Counted from the first letter of the stretch, positions 44,155 through 53,587 are shown. The stretch is DNA of 64,000 nucleotides from an uncultured Pelagibacteraceae bacterium (GCA_902606445.1 CACLGJ010000003.1:1-64000); one strand, 5' to 3'. Made by a program: numbers and translations. The notes: generated from the letters alone by a model not told the origin.

Positions 44155-45530
44155 TGGATAACTCAAACGTAACACCTTTGCATCCGAAAGAAAAAAATAA
44201 AAAAGAAGAGAAATCTTTAGTAAGTTCTTTATCTCCAAGAGAAATAGTTTCAGAATTAGATAGATTTGTTGTTGGTCAAAATAAAGCAAAAAAAGCAGTT
44301 GCAGTTGCATTAAGAAATAGATGGAGAAGGCAAGCTCTTACGGGTGAAATGAAAAACGAAGTTTTACCTAAAAACATTCTAATGATAGGACCAACAGGTG
44401 TAGGTAAAACTGAAATTTCAAGAAGGCTTTCCAAACTTGCCGAGGCACCTTTCGTTAAAGTAGAAGCCACAAGATTTACTGAAGTTGGTTATGTTGGAAG
44501 AGATGTGGAACAAATAGTCAGAGATTTAATTGAGATTGCTATCTCCATGGAAAAAGTAAAAAAAAGAAAAGAGGTTTTTGCTAAGGCACAAAAAGCAGCA
44601 GAGGAAAAAGTTTTAGATGCTTTAGTCGGCAAAAAAGCGAGCTTAGCAACTAGAGAAAGTTTTAGAAAAAGACTTAGGAATGGTGACTTAGATGATAACG
44701 AAATAGAAATTGCAGTCAGCGACACAGGAACTGGTGGGGGTACATCATTTGAAATACCAGGTATGCCTGGAGCCAATGTTGGAATGATAAATATTGGAGA
44801 TATAATGAGCAAGTCTATGGGTTCAAAAGAAAAGAAAAAAAAAATGACCGTAAAAGAGTCTCATGAAATTTTAATAAATGATGAGTCTGACAAATTAATT
44901 GAACAAGATAAAATTATTAAAGCTGCAAAACTATCAACTGAAAATAATGGAATTGTTTTTCTTGATGAAATTGACAAAATTTCAGCAAGAACAGATAGAG
45001 TTGGTGGTGACGTATCAAGAGAAGGTGTACAAAGAGATCTGTTACCTTTGATAGAGGGAACAACTGTAAATACAAAGCATGGTCCAATAAAAACAGACCA
45101 TATATTATTTATTGCTTCTGGGGCATTTCAGCTTGCAAAGCCATCTGACCTGTTACCTGAGCTCCAAGGTAGATTGCCTATCAGAGTTGAGTTAGAAGCT
45201 TTAACAAGTGATGATTTCAAAAGAATATTAAGAGAACCTGATTATAGTTTAATCAAACAGTATGTTGCCTTACTTAAAACTGAAAATGTTGATTTAGAAT
45301 TTTCAGATGATGGCATTGATACTATTGCTAAAATAGCCTCTGAGGTTAATGCAACTGTTGAAAACATTGGAGCAAGAAGACTTCACACTATTATAGAAAA
45401 AATTTTAGATGATATAAGTTTTACAGCTACAGATAGAGCTGGAGAAAAGATTATTATAAACAAAGAATATATAAATAAAAATTTAGATAATTTGGTAAAA
45501 GATACCGATCTTTCGAAATTTATTTTATAA
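44154..45530 (+). CDS. hslU: ATP-dependent protease ATPase subunit HslU
   Basis: HslU unfolds substrates for HslV. The AAA+ motifs are [34 protein letters not shown] at the N-terminus, Walker [12 protein letters not shown], Walker [10 protein letters not shown], and a sensor-2 region [16 protein letters not shown]. The C-terminus ends in DTDLSKFIL, the tail that docks into HslV. At 458 residues it is slightly longer than the E. coli protein. It converges with and overlaps the Smr gene by 6 nt. Confidence 0.96.
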   Translation: MDNSNVTPLHPKEKNKKEEKSLVSSLSPREIVSELDRFVVGQNKAKKAVAVALRNRWRRQALTGEMKNEVLPKNILMIGPTGVGKTEISRRLSKLAEAPFVKVEATRFTEVGYVGRDVEQIVRDLIEIAISMEKVKKRKEVFAKAQKAAEEKVLDALVGKKASLATRESFRKRLRNGDLDDNEIEIAVSDTGTGGGTSFEIPGMPGANVGMINIGDIMSKSMGSKEKKKKMTVKESHEILINDESDKLIEQDKIIKAAKLSTENNGIVFLDEIDKISARTDRVGGDVSREGVQRDLLPLIEGTTVNTKHGPIKTDHILFIASGAFQLAKPSDLLPELQGRLPIRVELEALTSDDFKRILREPDYSLIKQYVALLKTENVDLEFSDDGIDTIAKIASEVNATVENIGARRLHTIIEKILDDISFTATDRAGEKIIINKEYINKNLDNLVKDTDLSKFIL

Positions 45531-45938
45531 TTTTTTTCTTAGAAAAATATAAAAAGCTCCAGATCCACCATCCTCAATTTCAGCATCTTTAATTTCTATA
45601 ATTTTTTTCATTAATTCTAAATTATTTTCAATATACTCTGGAACTGAGTATTTCAAAATACTGAGATCTTTAGAGACATATGGATCTTTTTCTACATTTG
45701 AGTGCAATCCTTTACCAGTTACAACTATAATTTTAGAAACACCATTCTGGTAGCAATCATTAATAAATCTTTCGATAGTTTTATTTGCTTGGTCCAAAGT
45801 AAAGCCATGTAAATCAATATGTTTAATTTTTGAAACTTTTTTTTTTTCTAATTTAAAATCTTTATTGGGCAATTTTTCATCATTAGATAAAAAATCTTTC
45901 CAATCTTTTTTATCTTTGTCTGAAAGTTTATCGTTCAA
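45525..45938 (-). CDS. Smr/MutS2-domain protein
   Basis: The 137-residue protein has a charged N-terminal segment and a Smr domain: [23 protein letters not shown] and [11 protein letters not shown], the DLHG and TGxG motifs of the family, ending [13 protein letters not shown]. Smr domains nick or bind DNA/RNA. The only reasonable start is a TTG directly after the Tim44 gene's stop (TAATTG). In most alphaproteobacteria an mltA gene lies between these two; it is absent here. Confidence 0.85.
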   Translation of the reverse strand: MNDKLSDKDKKDWKDFLSNDEKLPNKDFKLEKKKVSKIKHIDLHGFTLDQANKTIERFINDCYQNGVSKIIVVTGKGLHSNVEKDPYVSKDLSILKYSVPEYIENNLELMKKIIEIKDAEIEDGGSGAFYIFLRKKL

Positions 45939-46535
45939 TTACGTAAGAGTATCTACCAATTGCCAGTTTGGATTGTTAGATCTTGTATCTCTAGAAAAAA
46001 CCCAAGTATCATATATTTTTTTAATTTTGTCAGGATCTCCTGAAATAAGTTTTTTATCTTTATCTTTAATACACGTTATAACTTCACTCACAAAATCGAC
46101 AGTAACATTTAAAATTTTATCTACTTTTTTATGTTCTTTAATTTTTGCAGAGTTTACACCGATAAAAGTTATTTCTGCAAAATGTCCTCTTTTACTTCTT
46201 TCCTTCAAAGCATCTTCAAATTGATCGTGGATTTTTTTACTTAGTAAAGGTTTACTTGCAACAAGCTTATTATCATCATCACTAAAATCAGTAATAATTG
46301 TTTCATAGGCAATTTTTGCGCCCTTTATAAATTCCTCTTTTGCCTCCTCATCAAAATTTTCCTTGATAACAGCTTTTTTTTCTGTCTGAATATTATTTAA
46401 TACTTTCTCAAATTGTGATGGGGCTTTTCCCTCAAATCCAGTTCTTTTTCCCAAAATACCTCTTAATCTTAAGAAAATAAATCCAGCTATCATTGCAAGA
46501 AGTATTATGTCTATATATTCAAAACTATAATTCAT
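45939..46535 (-). CDS. Tim44/TimA domain protein
   Basis: The 198-residue protein has an N-terminal membrane anchor (YIDIILLAMIAGFIFLRLRGILG), a short linker and a C-terminal Tim44-like domain (KGAKIAYETIITDFSDDDNKLVASKPLLSK, ending VFSRDTRSNNPNWQLVDT). Alphaproteobacterial members resemble the mitochondrial import factor Tim44 and are thought to act at the inner membrane. It diverges from fxsA across a gap containing a large dyad. Confidence 0.9.
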   Translation of the reverse strand: MNYSFEYIDIILLAMIAGFIFLRLRGILGKRTGFEGKAPSQFEKVLNNIQTEKKAVIKENFDEEAKEEFIKGAKIAYETIITDFSDDDNKLVASKPLLSKKIHDQFEDALKERSKRGHFAEITFIGVNSAKIKEHKKVDKILNVTVDFVSEVITCIKDKDKKLISGDPDKIKKIYDTWVFSRDTRSNNPNWQLVDTLT

Positions 46536-46538
46536 GAG

Positions 46539-46586
46539 TTAAATGTAATTACTAAGTTGATTAATTTCAACTAACAATTACATTAA
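46539..46586. promoter_or_regulatory. Nested dyad in the Tim44-fxsA divergent gap
   Basis: AATGTAATT (46542-46550) and AATTACATT (46576-46584) pair perfectly. Inside them AGTTGA (46555-46560) pairs with TCAACT (46567-46572). The structure fills the whole 57-bp divergent gap, and its 3' arm ends just before the AAGG Shine-Dalgarno sequence of fxsA. An operator controlling both directions, or a leader hairpin, is inferred. Confidence 0.5.
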
Positions 46587-46592
46587 GGACAA

Positions 46593-47018
46593 ATGAACCC
46601 AGTATTATTATCAATAATATTAATTCCTATTTTAGAAATATACCTATTTATTAAAATTGGCTCACAAATTGGAGCGTTTAATACTATTTTACTGATATTT
46701 ATAACTGCAATCATTGGGGTTTATTATGCAAAGTATGAAGGTTTAAACACTATTAGATCTGGTTTCATGCAAATTGTTAAAAATCAAACTCCAGCTTATG
46801 AAATAATATCTGGTGCAGCAATTGCCTTTGCTGCAATTCTTTTAATCATACCAGGTTTCGCAACTGATTTTTTAGGTTTTTTATTAATTCTTCCTATAAC
46901 CAGACGGCTTATTTTTGGAAATTTCTCAAATAAATTTAAAAAAAAAAATCACAAAAAAAATAATTTTATAGATGGAGAATACGAAGAAATCGAGGATAAC
47001 GATGACAGAAAAATTTAA
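46593..47018 (+). CDS. fxsA: FxsA family membrane protein
   Basis: The 141-residue protein begins ILIPILEIYLFIKIGSQIGAFNTILLIFITAIIGVYYAKYEGL, the FxsA signature, with further helices around IAFAAILLIIPGFATDFLGFLL and a charged tail. FxsA is a cytoplasmic-membrane protein known for suppressing F-plasmid exclusion of phage T7. Its physiological role is unclear. It overlaps secB by 17 nt. Confidence 0.9.
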   Translation: MNPVLLSIILIPILEIYLFIKIGSQIGAFNTILLIFITAIIGVYYAKYEGLNTIRSGFMQIVKNQTPAYEIISGAAIAFAAILLIIPGFATDFLGFLLILPITRRLIFGNFSNKFKKKNHKKNNFIDGEYEEIEDNDDRKI

Positions 47019-47424
47019 GATTTTAGGAAAATATATAAAAGATTTATCAAGTGAGACCAAGGATATAGAAACATTTTTGTTTGTTAAAGAAAATATATCG
47101 AAATATCAGTTAAATATAGACATCACATCTAAAGCTTTGAAGAATAAATTAATTGAGGTTAATACAACTTTAAAATTTGAGGACAAGGAACCGAATGAAA
47201 AAAAATCTTACTATGAGATAGTTTTTGCAACCATTATAAAAATAGACGATGACATAAAAGAAAAGAAGGATCTTCAAAAAATAATTTTATGTGATGTTCC
47301 TACAAAAATTTATCCAGACTTGGAAAATTCTTTTCTTAATCTAATTCACGACTCAGGACACCCATCAATAAAACTAGAAAAAAAAATTGATTTTAACAAA
47401 TTATATAACGAGAGATTTAATTAA
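47002..47424 (+). CDS. secB: Protein-export chaperone SecB
   Basis: From the ATG at 47002, supported by a GAGG Shine-Dalgarno sequence at 46992-46995, the product (140 aa) starts MTEKFKILGKYIKDLSSETKD, like SecB (YIKDLSFE). It continues with NIDITSKALKNKLIEV and the acidic patches of the family. SecB holds preproteins unfolded and passes them to SecA. The sequence is divergent, but the position next to dnaQ-coaE-aroE is typical. It converges with dnaQ (8-nt overlap). Confidence 0.88.
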   Translation: MTEKFKILGKYIKDLSSETKDIETFLFVKENISKYQLNIDITSKALKNKLIEVNTTLKFEDKEPNEKKSYYEIVFATIIKIDDDIKEKKDLQKIILCDVPTKIYPDLENSFLNLIHDSGHPSIKLEKKIDFNKLYNERFN

Positions 47425-48082
47425 AAAAATTCTTTTTTAGATCTCTCTTTAAAAAATCTTTATGTTTTTTAAGTTCTTCATCTGTAGGTTTAATTACTTT
47501 TTTTAAATATAAAATATTCCCATTTTGTGAAGCCTGATTTTTTTCCTCTTTTTGTTGAAAGTCAAGAGTTGGTTCTTTCTGATCGATAAGGTTGATATAT
47601 ACCTTCGCCAATAAGTCACAGTCTATTAATGCTGTATGTTGGACTCTTTTAGAATTATCAATTCTATATCTTTTACACAAAGCATCAAGGCTAATAGATG
47701 AGCCTGGAAATTTATCCCTGGCCAAGATTAGTGTATCAACCACTTTATTACTAATTTTTTTTTTACCCAATAATTGTAATTCATGGTTTAAGTGACCAAT
47801 ATCAAATTCAGCATTATGAATTATTAATTTTTTATCAAAAATAAAATCTAAAAATTCATCAACAACTTCATTAAATTTTTTTTGTTTGGATAAAAAATCA
47901 TCAGAATAGCCGTGAACTTCAAAAGCTTTTTCAGAAACTTTTCTTTCAGGATTTAAATAACAGTGAAATTTATTTTTAGTTGGTATTAGATTATCAAGTT
48001 CTATGCAGCCAATTTCAACAATTCTATGACCTTCTTTAACTGATATTCCCGTCGTTTCTGTATCTAATACTACTTCTTTCAT
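47417..48082 (-). CDS. dnaQ: DNA polymerase III epsilon subunit (3'-5' exonuclease)
   Basis: DnaQ proofreads during replication. The three DEDDh exonuclease motifs are present: VVLDTETTGISVKEGHRIVEIG, HNAEFDIGHLNHEL, and VQHTALIDCDLLAKVYINL. 221 residues is a normal length, with a C-terminal tail for polymerase binding. It directly follows coaE with no gap. Confidence 0.95.
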   Translation of the reverse strand: MKEVVLDTETTGISVKEGHRIVEIGCIELDNLIPTKNKFHCYLNPERKVSEKAFEVHGYSDDFLSKQKKFNEVVDEFLDFIFDKKLIIHNAEFDIGHLNHELQLLGKKKISNKVVDTLILARDKFPGSSISLDALCKRYRIDNSKRVQHTALIDCDLLAKVYINLIDQKEPTLDFQQKEEKNQASQNGNILYLKKVIKPTDEELKKHKDFLKRDLKKNFFN

Positions 48083-48652
48083 TTAAATAATTTGATTTAA
48101 AATATTCTTAATAGACTTTTTAACAGATTTATTTGTAAAATCATTCTTAATAATAAATTTAGATTTTTTTCTTTTATAACTAAGTGGCAATTGAATGTCT
48201 CTAAATTTTTTGTAAAGTTTTTTGTTGAAATTTTTTCTTTTTTTTAATCTTCTCAATATATCTGTTTTTTTTGACTCAATAAAAATCAAAATATCGTTCT
48301 TATTGTTAATCCTATTTTCCAACAGAAGGGGGATATCTAAAATGACTAATCTTTTTTTTTTATTTTTTTTCAAAAAAATTTTCATTTTTTTTCTTATTTC
48401 TAAATGAACAACTTTAACAATTTTGTTCAGATTAGATTTATTTGCTAATATGGCTTTAGACATTTCATTTTTATTTATTGGAAAAGAATGAATGTAATTG
48501 GGAAAAATTTTATTTAATTTTAAAAAAATTTTCTTATTATTTTTATATAGTTTACTAACTTCTAAGTCTGCATTGAAAACAGGTTGCCTAAAAGATTTTG
48601 CCACATAACTTTTGCCAGAACCAATATTACCCAAAATTCCAATTCTAATCAT
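48083..48652 (-). CDS. coaE: Dephospho-CoA kinase
   Basis: CoaE phosphorylates dephospho-CoA in the last step of CoA synthesis. The P-loop GILGNIGSGKSYVAKSF is followed by NADLEVSKLYKN and VILDIPLLLENRINN, which bind CoA. The C-terminal lid is rich in lysine. 189 residues is slightly short but complete. It overlaps the aroE stop by 8 nt. Confidence 0.92.
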   Translation of the reverse strand: MIRIGILGNIGSGKSYVAKSFRQPVFNADLEVSKLYKNNKKIFLKLNKIFPNYIHSFPINKNEMSKAILANKSNLNKIVKVVHLEIRKKMKIFLKKNKKKRLVILDIPLLLENRINNKNDILIFIESKKTDILRRLKKRKNFNKKLYKKFRDIQLPLSYKRKKSKFIIKNDFTNKSVKKSIKNILNQII

Positions 48653-49475
48653 TTTCTAATAATTTAAGAACTTTCTTATTTATTGATGGTAATATTCCTG
48701 ACCGAATATTAGGAACTATTGTAAACAACCTAAAAGCTTCTTGGGCCTGGTAAACAAACATCATTTTACCATTTTCGATTTGATGACCACGTTTTTCAGC
48801 TTCAAAAAGAAAGTTTGTTTTTTTTGGATTGTAAATAACATCATAAAAAAATTTCCTTGGCTCTATAAGGTTGTGGTCTATTGGTAATTTATCTTTTTCT
48901 CTAAGACCTAGGCTTGTTGTGTTTATAATCATATCAAAATTTTTAATATGTCCCCATTCTACAATCTCTATTTGAGGAAATAAGTTTTTTAAACTTTCTG
49001 CTTTTTCCTTAGTTCTATTGCTCAACATAATACTTGAAGGTTTCATTTCCTCTAAAGCATAAATTATCGAAGGGGTTACCCCTCCAGCCCCCAAGATGAA
49101 AATCTTTTTTCCCTTAGCATTATATTTGATCTGTGCTAGAGAGTTTTTAAATCCTAAAATATCTGTGTTAGTGCCCACTATTTTATTTGAGTTTTTAATT
49201 TTTTTTTCTCTGTAAATTGTGTTTACCGATTGAATTTTTTCTGGAATTTCTGTTTTATCTAGAAAAGGTATCACTGATTTTTTAAATGGAACAGTAACAT
49301 TTATACCTTCTATCTTACCATTCCTAATATCTGAAATTATTTTCTCTAAATCAATTTCTTCGACTTGTTTTTTTTCATAAAGTGCATCAATATTATTTTC
49401 TTCAAACCAATAATTATGTAATTTTGGTGAAAGTGAATGATCAATCGGATTTCCTATAACTAAATATTTCTTCAT
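48645..49475 (-). CDS. aroE: Shikimate dehydrogenase
   Basis: AroE reduces 3-dehydroshikimate with NADPH. The conserved shikimate-binding start is VIGNPIDHSLSPKLHNYWF, then GINVTVPFKKSVIPFLD with the catalytic lysine, and the cofactor loop FILGAGGVTPSIIYAL. 276 residues is typical. It overlaps the maf stop by 4 nt. Confidence 0.94.
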   Translation of the reverse strand: MKKYLVIGNPIDHSLSPKLHNYWFEENNIDALYEKKQVEEIDLEKIISDIRNGKIEGINVTVPFKKSVIPFLDKTEIPEKIQSVNTIYREKKIKNSNKIVGTNTDILGFKNSLAQIKYNAKGKKIFILGAGGVTPSIIYALEEMKPSSIMLSNRTKEKAESLKNLFPQIEIVEWGHIKNFDMIINTTSLGLREKDKLPIDHNLIEPRKFFYDVIYNPKKTNFLFEAEKRGHQIENGKMMFVYQAQEAFRLFTIVPNIRSGILPSINKKVLKLLEND

Positions 49476-50056
49476 TGAACTAATTTTAAATGTTCTTTAA
49501 TTTGTTTGATTGGTAAACCCATTATTGTGTTTTTGTCTCCATTGATACTTAAAAATAAGTTTCTTCCCTCACCTTCGATTTGATAAACATTATAAGCATA
49601 TAAGGTCTCGTCTGAAATCTTGGACAAATATAATTCTAGATCATTATCAGAGAAACTTTTCATAGTTAATGTTGCTTTATCTGTATAATTCCAAATCATA
49701 TTTCCCCCTTTTGAAATACATACTGAACTTATTAAGTGATGTGACTTACCGTTTAATAATTTTAATATTTCAAATGCCTCTTTTCTGTCTGAGGGTTTTG
49801 AAATTATTCTTCCTCCAAAGTCAATTACACTATCAGCACCGATTACCAACTCATTAATAAATTTAGCACTGACTTTATTGGCTTTTAATTCTGCAAGATT
49901 TTTTGATATGATTTCTGGAGATGCATTTTCTTTAGTTAAATTTTCTTTAACACTATCTTCATCTACATTCGACGGTACAACTTTGCAGTCAATACCATTC
50001 GTGTTTAAAATATCTTTTCTTACTTTGCTTTTTGAAGCTAAAATAATCTTACTCAT
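49472..50056 (-). CDS. maf: Maf-like nucleotide pyrophosphatase
   Basis: Maf proteins hydrolyse non-canonical or modified nucleoside triphosphates. ILASKSKVRKDILN corresponds to the SxSxRR opening, and EIISKNLAELKANKV, VIGADSVIDFGGRI and the C-terminal YQIEGEGRNLFLSINGDKNTIMGLP are family blocks. The second arginine of the opening motif is replaced by lysine. 194 residues is normal. It overlaps ppsR by 4 nt. Confidence 0.9.
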   Translation of the reverse strand: MSKIILASKSKVRKDILNTNGIDCKVVPSNVDEDSVKENLTKENASPEIISKNLAELKANKVSAKFINELVIGADSVIDFGGRIISKPSDRKEAFEILKLLNGKSHHLISSVCISKGGNMIWNYTDKATLTMKSFSDNDLELYLSKISDETLYAYNVYQIEGEGRNLFLSINGDKNTIMGLPIKQIKEHLKLVQ

Positions 50057-50877
50057 CTTTTCTGACTATAAATTTCATAAATTTTAACAATAGATGCAGC
50101 AGTTTCTTCAACAGATTTTCTAGTAACATCTATGCTTGGCCAACCATATTTTTTAAAAGTTTTTTTTGCGTTTTCAATTTCTTTTTGAATATTTTTAATA
50201 TTGGTATATTTTTCATTATTTGTCTCTTTAAGAGAATTCATCCTGTTTTTTCTTATATCGACAAGTCTTTCGGGCTCTGTGTTAAGACCAATAACACAAG
50301 TAATTTTTGGGTCGTCATGTAAAATTTTTGGAATTGAAGTCTCATTTATTAATGGAATATTTGAGGTTTTATATCCCTTGTTTGCTAAATAAATAGAAGT
50401 TGGTGTTTTGCTTGTTCTGCTGACACCCAGTAATACTATGTCTGATTCACCTGCTTCTTTAGCTAGATTTCCATCATCATGATTCATCGTAAATTGTATA
50501 GCTTCTATTTTTTGATAATATTCATCATTTAGTATGTATTGTCCGCTTGGTTTATGAGATGCTTTTTGGTTAAGTAACTTTGAAAAACTTAATATTAAAT
50601 TACCAAGCACACCAAAACAAGGTAGACCTTTATCTTCGCTTTTATTAGCTAAATACTTGGCAAGATTATTATCAACAATAGTATATAAAATTACAGAATT
50701 ATCATTTTCTTTAGCAATTTCTAATATTTTAGAAATTTGATTTTCAGTCCTTGTAAAAGAATAAGGGTGTACTTTATATTCAATATTTTTAAATTGGGCT
50801 TTTAAAGCTAAAAAAATTCTATCTAAAGTTTCTCCAGTAGAATCCGAAATCAAATAAATTTGATATGTATTACTCAT
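50053..50877 (-). CDS. ppsR: Pyruvate phosphate dikinase / PEP synthase regulatory protein (DUF299)
   Basis: This bifunctional kinase/pyrophosphorylase switches PPDK or PEP synthase on and off. IYLISDSTGETLDRIFLALKAQF opens the protein, and the P-loop region ILLGVSRTSKTPTSIYLANKGYKTSNIPL is diagnostic. 274 residues is normal. Neither dikinase gene is in the window, so its target is uncertain. It is the first gene of the leftward operon and borders the putative origin. Confidence 0.92.
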   Translation of the reverse strand: MSNTYQIYLISDSTGETLDRIFLALKAQFKNIEYKVHPYSFTRTENQISKILEIAKENDNSVILYTIVDNNLAKYLANKSEDKGLPCFGVLGNLILSFSKLLNQKASHKPSGQYILNDEYYQKIEAIQFTMNHDDGNLAKEAGESDIVLLGVSRTSKTPTSIYLANKGYKTSNIPLINETSIPKILHDDPKITCVIGLNTEPERLVDIRKNRMNSLKETNNEKYTNIKNIQKEIENAKKTFKKYGWPSIDVTRKSVEETAASIVKIYEIYSQKR

Positions 50878-51149
50878 GCATAAATTGTTAATAAATTTGT
50901 ATAATTTTAATAAAATTACTCAATTTAAATATTGCTTAATTATTGTTGTAAAATAAGGGTTTTATTAACATTAATAAACTAGTTAATAGAATAATACATT
51001 AAATATAATAAAATACTAAAAAGCTACATTTTAAACAATATTATTAATCTTTAGATGTTATTAAACTGTCAATATAATGTTAATAAAAAATAACTATCGT
51101 TATTCACATTACATAATACTAATACAATAATAATATATATTATTTTAAT
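50878..51149. other. oriC: Putative replication origin (oriC) between ppsR and hemE
   Basis: This is the longest gene-free gap in the window (272 bp) and is extremely AT-rich. It contains TGTTAATAAA at 50886-50895 (plus), its exact complement at 50961-50970 and a third copy at 51078-51087. TTATTCACA (51100-51108) differs from the DnaA box TTATCCACA by one base. TTTATTAA-CA-TTAATAAA (50961-50978) and AATAATATATATTATT (51129-51144) are palindromes. In Caulobacter and other alphaproteobacteria oriC lies next to hemE. Flanking genes point away from it on both sides. Origin function is inferred. Confidence 0.65.
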
Positions 51150-52151
51150 ATGACTCCTCTGCATGAAGTAATAATTAATAAAAGTACTAATATAAATCCT
51201 ATATGGATAATGAGACAAGCTGGTAGATATTTGCCTGAATTTAGAGAAATTAGATCTAAAAATACGGATTTTATAAAATTATGTTTGAATCCAATCTTAT
51301 CTACAGAAATTACTCTTCAACCATTGAAAAGGTTTGATTTCGATGCAGCAATTATTTTTTCAGACATATTAATGTTGCCCTATGGTTTAGATCAAAATGT
51401 AGAATTCAAAAAAAATTTTGGTCCTATTTTAGGCCAGCTTGATTTAAATAAAATATCTAAAGTGAAAGAAATTGATTTTGTTGAAAGAGTTAAACAAGTT
51501 TATGAAGCTATAAAATATGTAAGTAATAATGATATTTTAAAGAATAAAAATACTATTGGATTTGTTGGTGCTCCATGGACCATACTAGTTTATATGATAA
51601 ATCAACAATCTCCTAAGAAACAATTAAAAAAAGATTTTTTTGAAAATAAAGATTTAATAAATAATGTTTTATTAGTTATTGAGAAATTTTTAAAAATTCA
51701 TATTAAAAATCAAATAGACAATGGTGCAAATGTGATTCAAATATTTGATAGTTGGGCAGGATTATTAGAAGATAAGGACTTGCCATATTATATATACAAA
51801 CCAACACTAAATTTGGTAAAATTTGTTCAATCTTTAAATACGCCTGTCATATGTTTTCCAAGGAATATTAAGGATTATAAAAAATATTGTGACTTAATAA
51901 AACCGGACGTAATTTGTATCGATTATGAAGTTGATCCAGTGAAAATAGAAAAAGAAATAAGCATACCTATACAGGGTGGAATGGATCCAAAAGTTTTACT
52001 TACAGACAAGGAAAATATAAAAAAAGAAACAACTAAATATTTAAATATCTTTAAAGACCATCCATATATTTTTAATCTGGGCCACGGAGTATTGCCAGAA
52101 ACAAACCCAGAAATGATGGAATATCTAGTTAAAACCGTAAAGGATTATTAA
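51150..52151 (+). CDS. hemE: Uroporphyrinogen decarboxylase
   Basis: HemE converts uroporphyrinogen III to coproporphyrinogen III. The signature NPIWIMRQAGRYLPEFREIR is near the N-terminus, followed by FDFDAAIIFSDILMLPYGLD, FVGAPWTILVYMI, IQIFDSWAGLL and NLGHGVLPETNPE. At 333 residues it is full length. It is the first rightward gene after the putative origin and overlaps hemH by one base. Confidence 0.96.
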   Translation: MTPLHEVIINKSTNINPIWIMRQAGRYLPEFREIRSKNTDFIKLCLNPILSTEITLQPLKRFDFDAAIIFSDILMLPYGLDQNVEFKKNFGPILGQLDLNKISKVKEIDFVERVKQVYEAIKYVSNNDILKNKNTIGFVGAPWTILVYMINQQSPKKQLKKDFFENKDLINNVLLVIEKFLKIHIKNQIDNGANVIQIFDSWAGLLEDKDLPYYIYKPTLNLVKFVQSLNTPVICFPRNIKDYKKYCDLIKPDVICIDYEVDPVKIEKEISIPIQGGMDPKVLLTDKENIKKETTKYLNIFKDHPYIFNLGHGVLPETNPEMMEYLVKTVKDY

Positions 52152-53149
52152 TGAAAAAAGATTTAGAACATCCACCTATAAATTTTGGAAAAACTGGGGT
52201 TTTAATAATAAATCTAGGAACCCCAGACTCAACGAGCTGGTTAGACATAAGAAAATATTTAAAAGAATTCTTATCTGACAGAAGAGTAATAGAAGTAAAT
52301 CCTATAATATGGCAAATAATATTAAATGTTTTTATATTAAATTTAAGACCCTCGAAAACAGCAAAAGCTTATAAAGAAATATGGATGAAAGAAGAAAATA
52401 TTTCTCCCCTTTTATACTATACAAAAAAACAAGCAGAAAAATTATCAATCTCAATATCTAAAGAAAATTTAGTAGTAGATTATGCTATGAGGTATGGAAA
52501 CCCAAGCATTAGAAGTAAGATAAAAACTCTTCACGAAATGGGTTGTGAAAATTTAGTAATACTTCCGTTATATCCTCAATATGCTGCTGCCACTACAGCC
52601 ACTGTTTGTGACGAAGTATATAGAACACTTATGAAAATGAGATGGCAACCGTCGCTTAAAATAATTCCACATTATGAGTCTGATCCTTTATATATAGAAG
52701 CATTAGTTAACTCCTTGAATAAAAAGATTAAAAATATTAATTGGAAACCAGATTTAATATTAGCTTCCTATCACGGAATTCCTCAAAAATATTTTGATAA
52801 AGGAGATCCTTATCATTGCTACTGTCATAAAACCACAAGACTAATATCTGAAAAATTTAACTCCATTGAAATCAAGACTACATTTCAATCTAGATTTGGT
52901 CCACAAAAATGGCTTCAACCTTACACTGATAAGGCTTTAGAAAACTTACCAGCTGAAGGAAAAAAAAATGTTTTAGCCATATGCCCTGGCTTTTCTTCAG
53001 ATTGTGTTGAAACTCTGGAAGAAATACTTATTCAAGGCAAAGAGAGTTTTTTAAATTCCGGTGGTGAAAATTTTGATATGGTACCATGTCTAAACGATAG
53101 TGAAGACCATATTGCGTTATTAAAATCCTTAATTCAAAAAAGTATATAA
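52151..53149 (+). CDS. hemH: Ferrochelatase
   Basis: HemH inserts ferrous iron into protoporphyrin IX. GVLIINLGTPDSTSWLDIRKYLKEFLSDRRV is the family start; ILASYHGIPQKYFDKGDPYHCYCHKT contains the catalytic histidine; FQSRFGPQKWLQPYTD is the second signature. 332 residues is normal for the bacterial enzyme. It is coupled to hemE (TAATG) and followed by hemJ. Confidence 0.96.
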   Translation: MKKDLEHPPINFGKTGVLIINLGTPDSTSWLDIRKYLKEFLSDRRVIEVNPIIWQIILNVFILNLRPSKTAKAYKEIWMKEENISPLLYYTKKQAEKLSISISKENLVVDYAMRYGNPSIRSKIKTLHEMGCENLVILPLYPQYAAATTATVCDEVYRTLMKMRWQPSLKIIPHYESDPLYIEALVNSLNKKIKNINWKPDLILASYHGIPQKYFDKGDPYHCYCHKTTRLISEKFNSIEIKTTFQSRFGPQKWLQPYTDKALENLPAEGKKNVLAICPGFSSDCVETLEEILIQGKESFLNSGGENFDMVPCLNDSEDHIALLKSLIQKSI

Positions 53150-53152
53150 TTA

Positions 53153-53587
53153 ATGAATACTTATTTGCTTTTTAAATCCTTACATTTAATAGCGGTAATT
53201 TCTTGGATGGCTGGATTATTATATTTACCAAGAATTTTTGTTTATCACTCACAAAATAATGCTCAACCAATTATTTCAGAAGTATTTAAAGTGATGGAAA
53301 AAAAACTTTTCTATTACATAATGACACCAGCCATGATTTTATCATGGATATTTGGTTTAATATTAATTCATGAAATTGGATTTGATAAATTGGCACAAAA
53401 ATGGATGATTTTAAAATTGATTTTTGTAGTTTTATTAACGCTTTATCATCTTTACCTTGGTAAAATTCTTGGCCAATTTAAACTAGACTTAAACAAGCAT
53501 TCACATAAATTCTATAGATATATAAATGAAATACCCACATTATTGCTTATTTTAATCATTTTTGTTGTGGTATTTAAGCCTATCTAG
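53153..53587 (+). CDS. hemJ: Protoporphyrinogen oxidase HemJ (CopD-like membrane protein)
   Basis: The 144-residue protein has four helices and opens LLFKSLHLIAVISWMAGLLYLPRIFVYH, containing the conserved His that ligates heme in HemJ, with WMILKLIFVVLLTLYHLYL later. HemJ oxidises protoporphyrinogen IX to protoporphyrin IX. The location directly behind hemE-hemH supports the assignment over a generic CopD. Confidence 0.9.
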   Translation: MNTYLLFKSLHLIAVISWMAGLLYLPRIFVYHSQNNAQPIISEVFKVMEKKLFYYIMTPAMILSWIFGLILIHEIGFDKLAQKWMILKLIFVVLLTLYHLYLGKILGQFKLDLNKHSHKFYRYINEIPTLLLILIIFVVVFKPI

